DNA of 64,000 bases, from positions 1 to 64,000 of the forward strand of contig NZ_CADFDB010000015.1 in NCBI RefSeq assembly GCF_902832845.1, in the 5' to 3' direction. Made by a program: the position numbers and the translations under genes. How positions within the stretch are numbered: the stretch's first letter is position 1; each line of letters opens with the position of its first letter. This DNA comes from Burkholderia metallica (GTDB taxonomy: Bacteria > Pseudomonadota > Gammaproteobacteria > Burkholderiales > Burkholderiaceae). Positions 63,300 through 64,000 of this stretch are shown in pieces. The notes below the pieces were generated by a model. The model did not search any database. It was given only the letters and a program-made list of their open reading frames with translations, and was not told the origin of the DNA.

Positions 63300-64000
63300 T
63301 GAGTGCTCCCGCCGTTCAACGTCTGGCCAAACGCCAACGAGTTTCGAAGCGACGACGACACATTCGCGTGTACCGCACGCTCGATCGATTGGAGCTGCTC
63401 AACCAGCTGCCACGCGTTCGACGTCTGGCTGAAGGCTTGCATGACGACACTGCGTGCTTCCGATTCGACCGTGTCGATGTTGGTGTTGAGCTTTGTGGCC
63501 TCGTCGAGCAGCGACGTGCTGGATTTCACCGTCCCGTATCGCGCGATTGCTCGTCGAAGATCTTCAGCGGATCCATGGATGTAGGCTTCGGCATACTTGG
63601 CTGCGATCAGCGACTGGTAGGTACTCAACAGTTGGTCGGCCAGAGACGAATTGTTCAGGCGCGTGCCGACCGCGATCATTTTGTAGACCGGCAGGTCGGT
63701 CATGCTCAAAAACCGAAACGTGTCCGCCGGATTCGGGATCGCGGAGCGCGAGGCGATCGCGTCCGTAATCACCTGCAGCTTCTGCTGTACGAGCGTACGG
63801 AAGGGGGTGTAGCCAATTTCCTGCACTGACGGATTCAAGCACTTCGTCGTTTCGTCGCACACGTACACTTGGATCGTGGTGCCGGAGTTCGCGGCAGGAT
63901 CGTTACCGACCAATTCCTGCACCGTGAGGCTGCCGATTCGCGGCAGGAAGACAGGATTCACCTCCGTGCCGCCCGAATCCGACGGGTCGGGAAAAATGAC
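63296..64000 (-). CDS. traH: TraH, F-type conjugation protein (5' part outside the window)
   Basis: The frame is open to base 64,000 and encodes the C-terminal 234 residues of TraH. Characteristic parts are the cysteine pair in VYVCDETTKCLNPSV and FRFLSMTDLPVYKMIAVGT. TraH is a periplasmic/outer-membrane-associated component required for F pilus assembly. The traH-traG order and overlap are those of the F transfer operon. A GTG at 63,961 could be mistaken for a start, but coding sequence continues upstream (VIFPDPSDSGGTE). Confidence 0.88.
   Translation of the reverse strand, partial: VIFPDPSDSGGTEVNPVFLPRIGSLTVQELVGNDPAANSGTTIQVYVCDETTKCLNPSVQEIGYTPFRTLVQQKLQVITDAIASRSAIPNPADTFRFLSMTDLPVYKMIAVGTRLNNSSLADQLLSTYQSLIAAKYAEAYIHGSAEDLRRAIARYGTVKSSTSLLDEATKLNTNIDTVESEARSVVMQAFSQTSNAWQLVEQLQSIERAVHANVSSSLRNSLAFGQTLNGGSTQ

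Noticed and set aside
1-64000. tRNA or rRNA genes
   Set aside because: No cloverleaf or rRNA-like sequence was seen, and neither large element uses a tRNA as its site.

Overview
This window looks like part of a large conjugative plasmid from a GC-rich betaproteobacterium, most likely Burkholderia or a close relative. The evidence is a RepA replicon with an antisense RNA and leader peptide, F-type transfer genes (traH, traG), and gene types common in that group (DUF4148, SRAP-imuA-imuB, DUF1173). Two large metal-resistance elements are inserted in the backbone.

Left part (1-17.9 kb): an SOS mutagenesis cassette (SRAP peptidase gene, imuA, imuB, all on the minus strand, with a LexA box before imuA) has been broken twice. 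An IS3-family element cuts imuB at the left edge. A 15-kb element (about 1880-16899) cuts the SRAP gene exactly at one cysteine codon. This element is driven by a Tn554/RIT-like operon of five overlapping genes: a CHC2-like protein, three tyrosine recombinases and a TnpC-like protein. It carries an arsenic island with arsenite oxidase (aioBA), arsR, arsI, two thiol-phosphatase-type arsC genes, acr3, a glutaredoxin-type arsC, arsH and an arsN2-like acetyltransferase.

Middle part (17,882-43,846): a 26-kb Tn3-family transposon with 45-bp terminal inverted repeats and a CCCTC target duplication. It has tnpA at its left end, and a tyrosine integrase and two unknown genes at its right end. Its interior is layered: remnants of chrA, IS110 and padR; a serine resolvase; a creatininase-like and a YVTN propeller protein; relics of two other Tn3-type ends; and a full copper-resistance set. 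The copper set has two regulatory branches. CopSR sits beside a plus-strand gene run (CopL-like, TolC-like, multicopper oxidase, CusF-like, CopC, CopD). CueR heads a minus-strand operon (CopZ, P-type ATPase, second multicopper oxidase).

Right part (43.9-64 kb): plasmid backbone. A candidate origin, repA, a 45-aa leader ORF and a counter-transcribed RNA form an IncF-like replication control unit. A long minus-strand series follows: a lipoprotein, a PLD nuclease, a zeta toxin/kinase-like/KfrB fusion, small envelope proteins, a DsbD-alpha-like protein, a 1605-aa trimeric autotransporter flanked by two paralogous proteins, and DUF1173. The traH-traG genes occupy the right edge.
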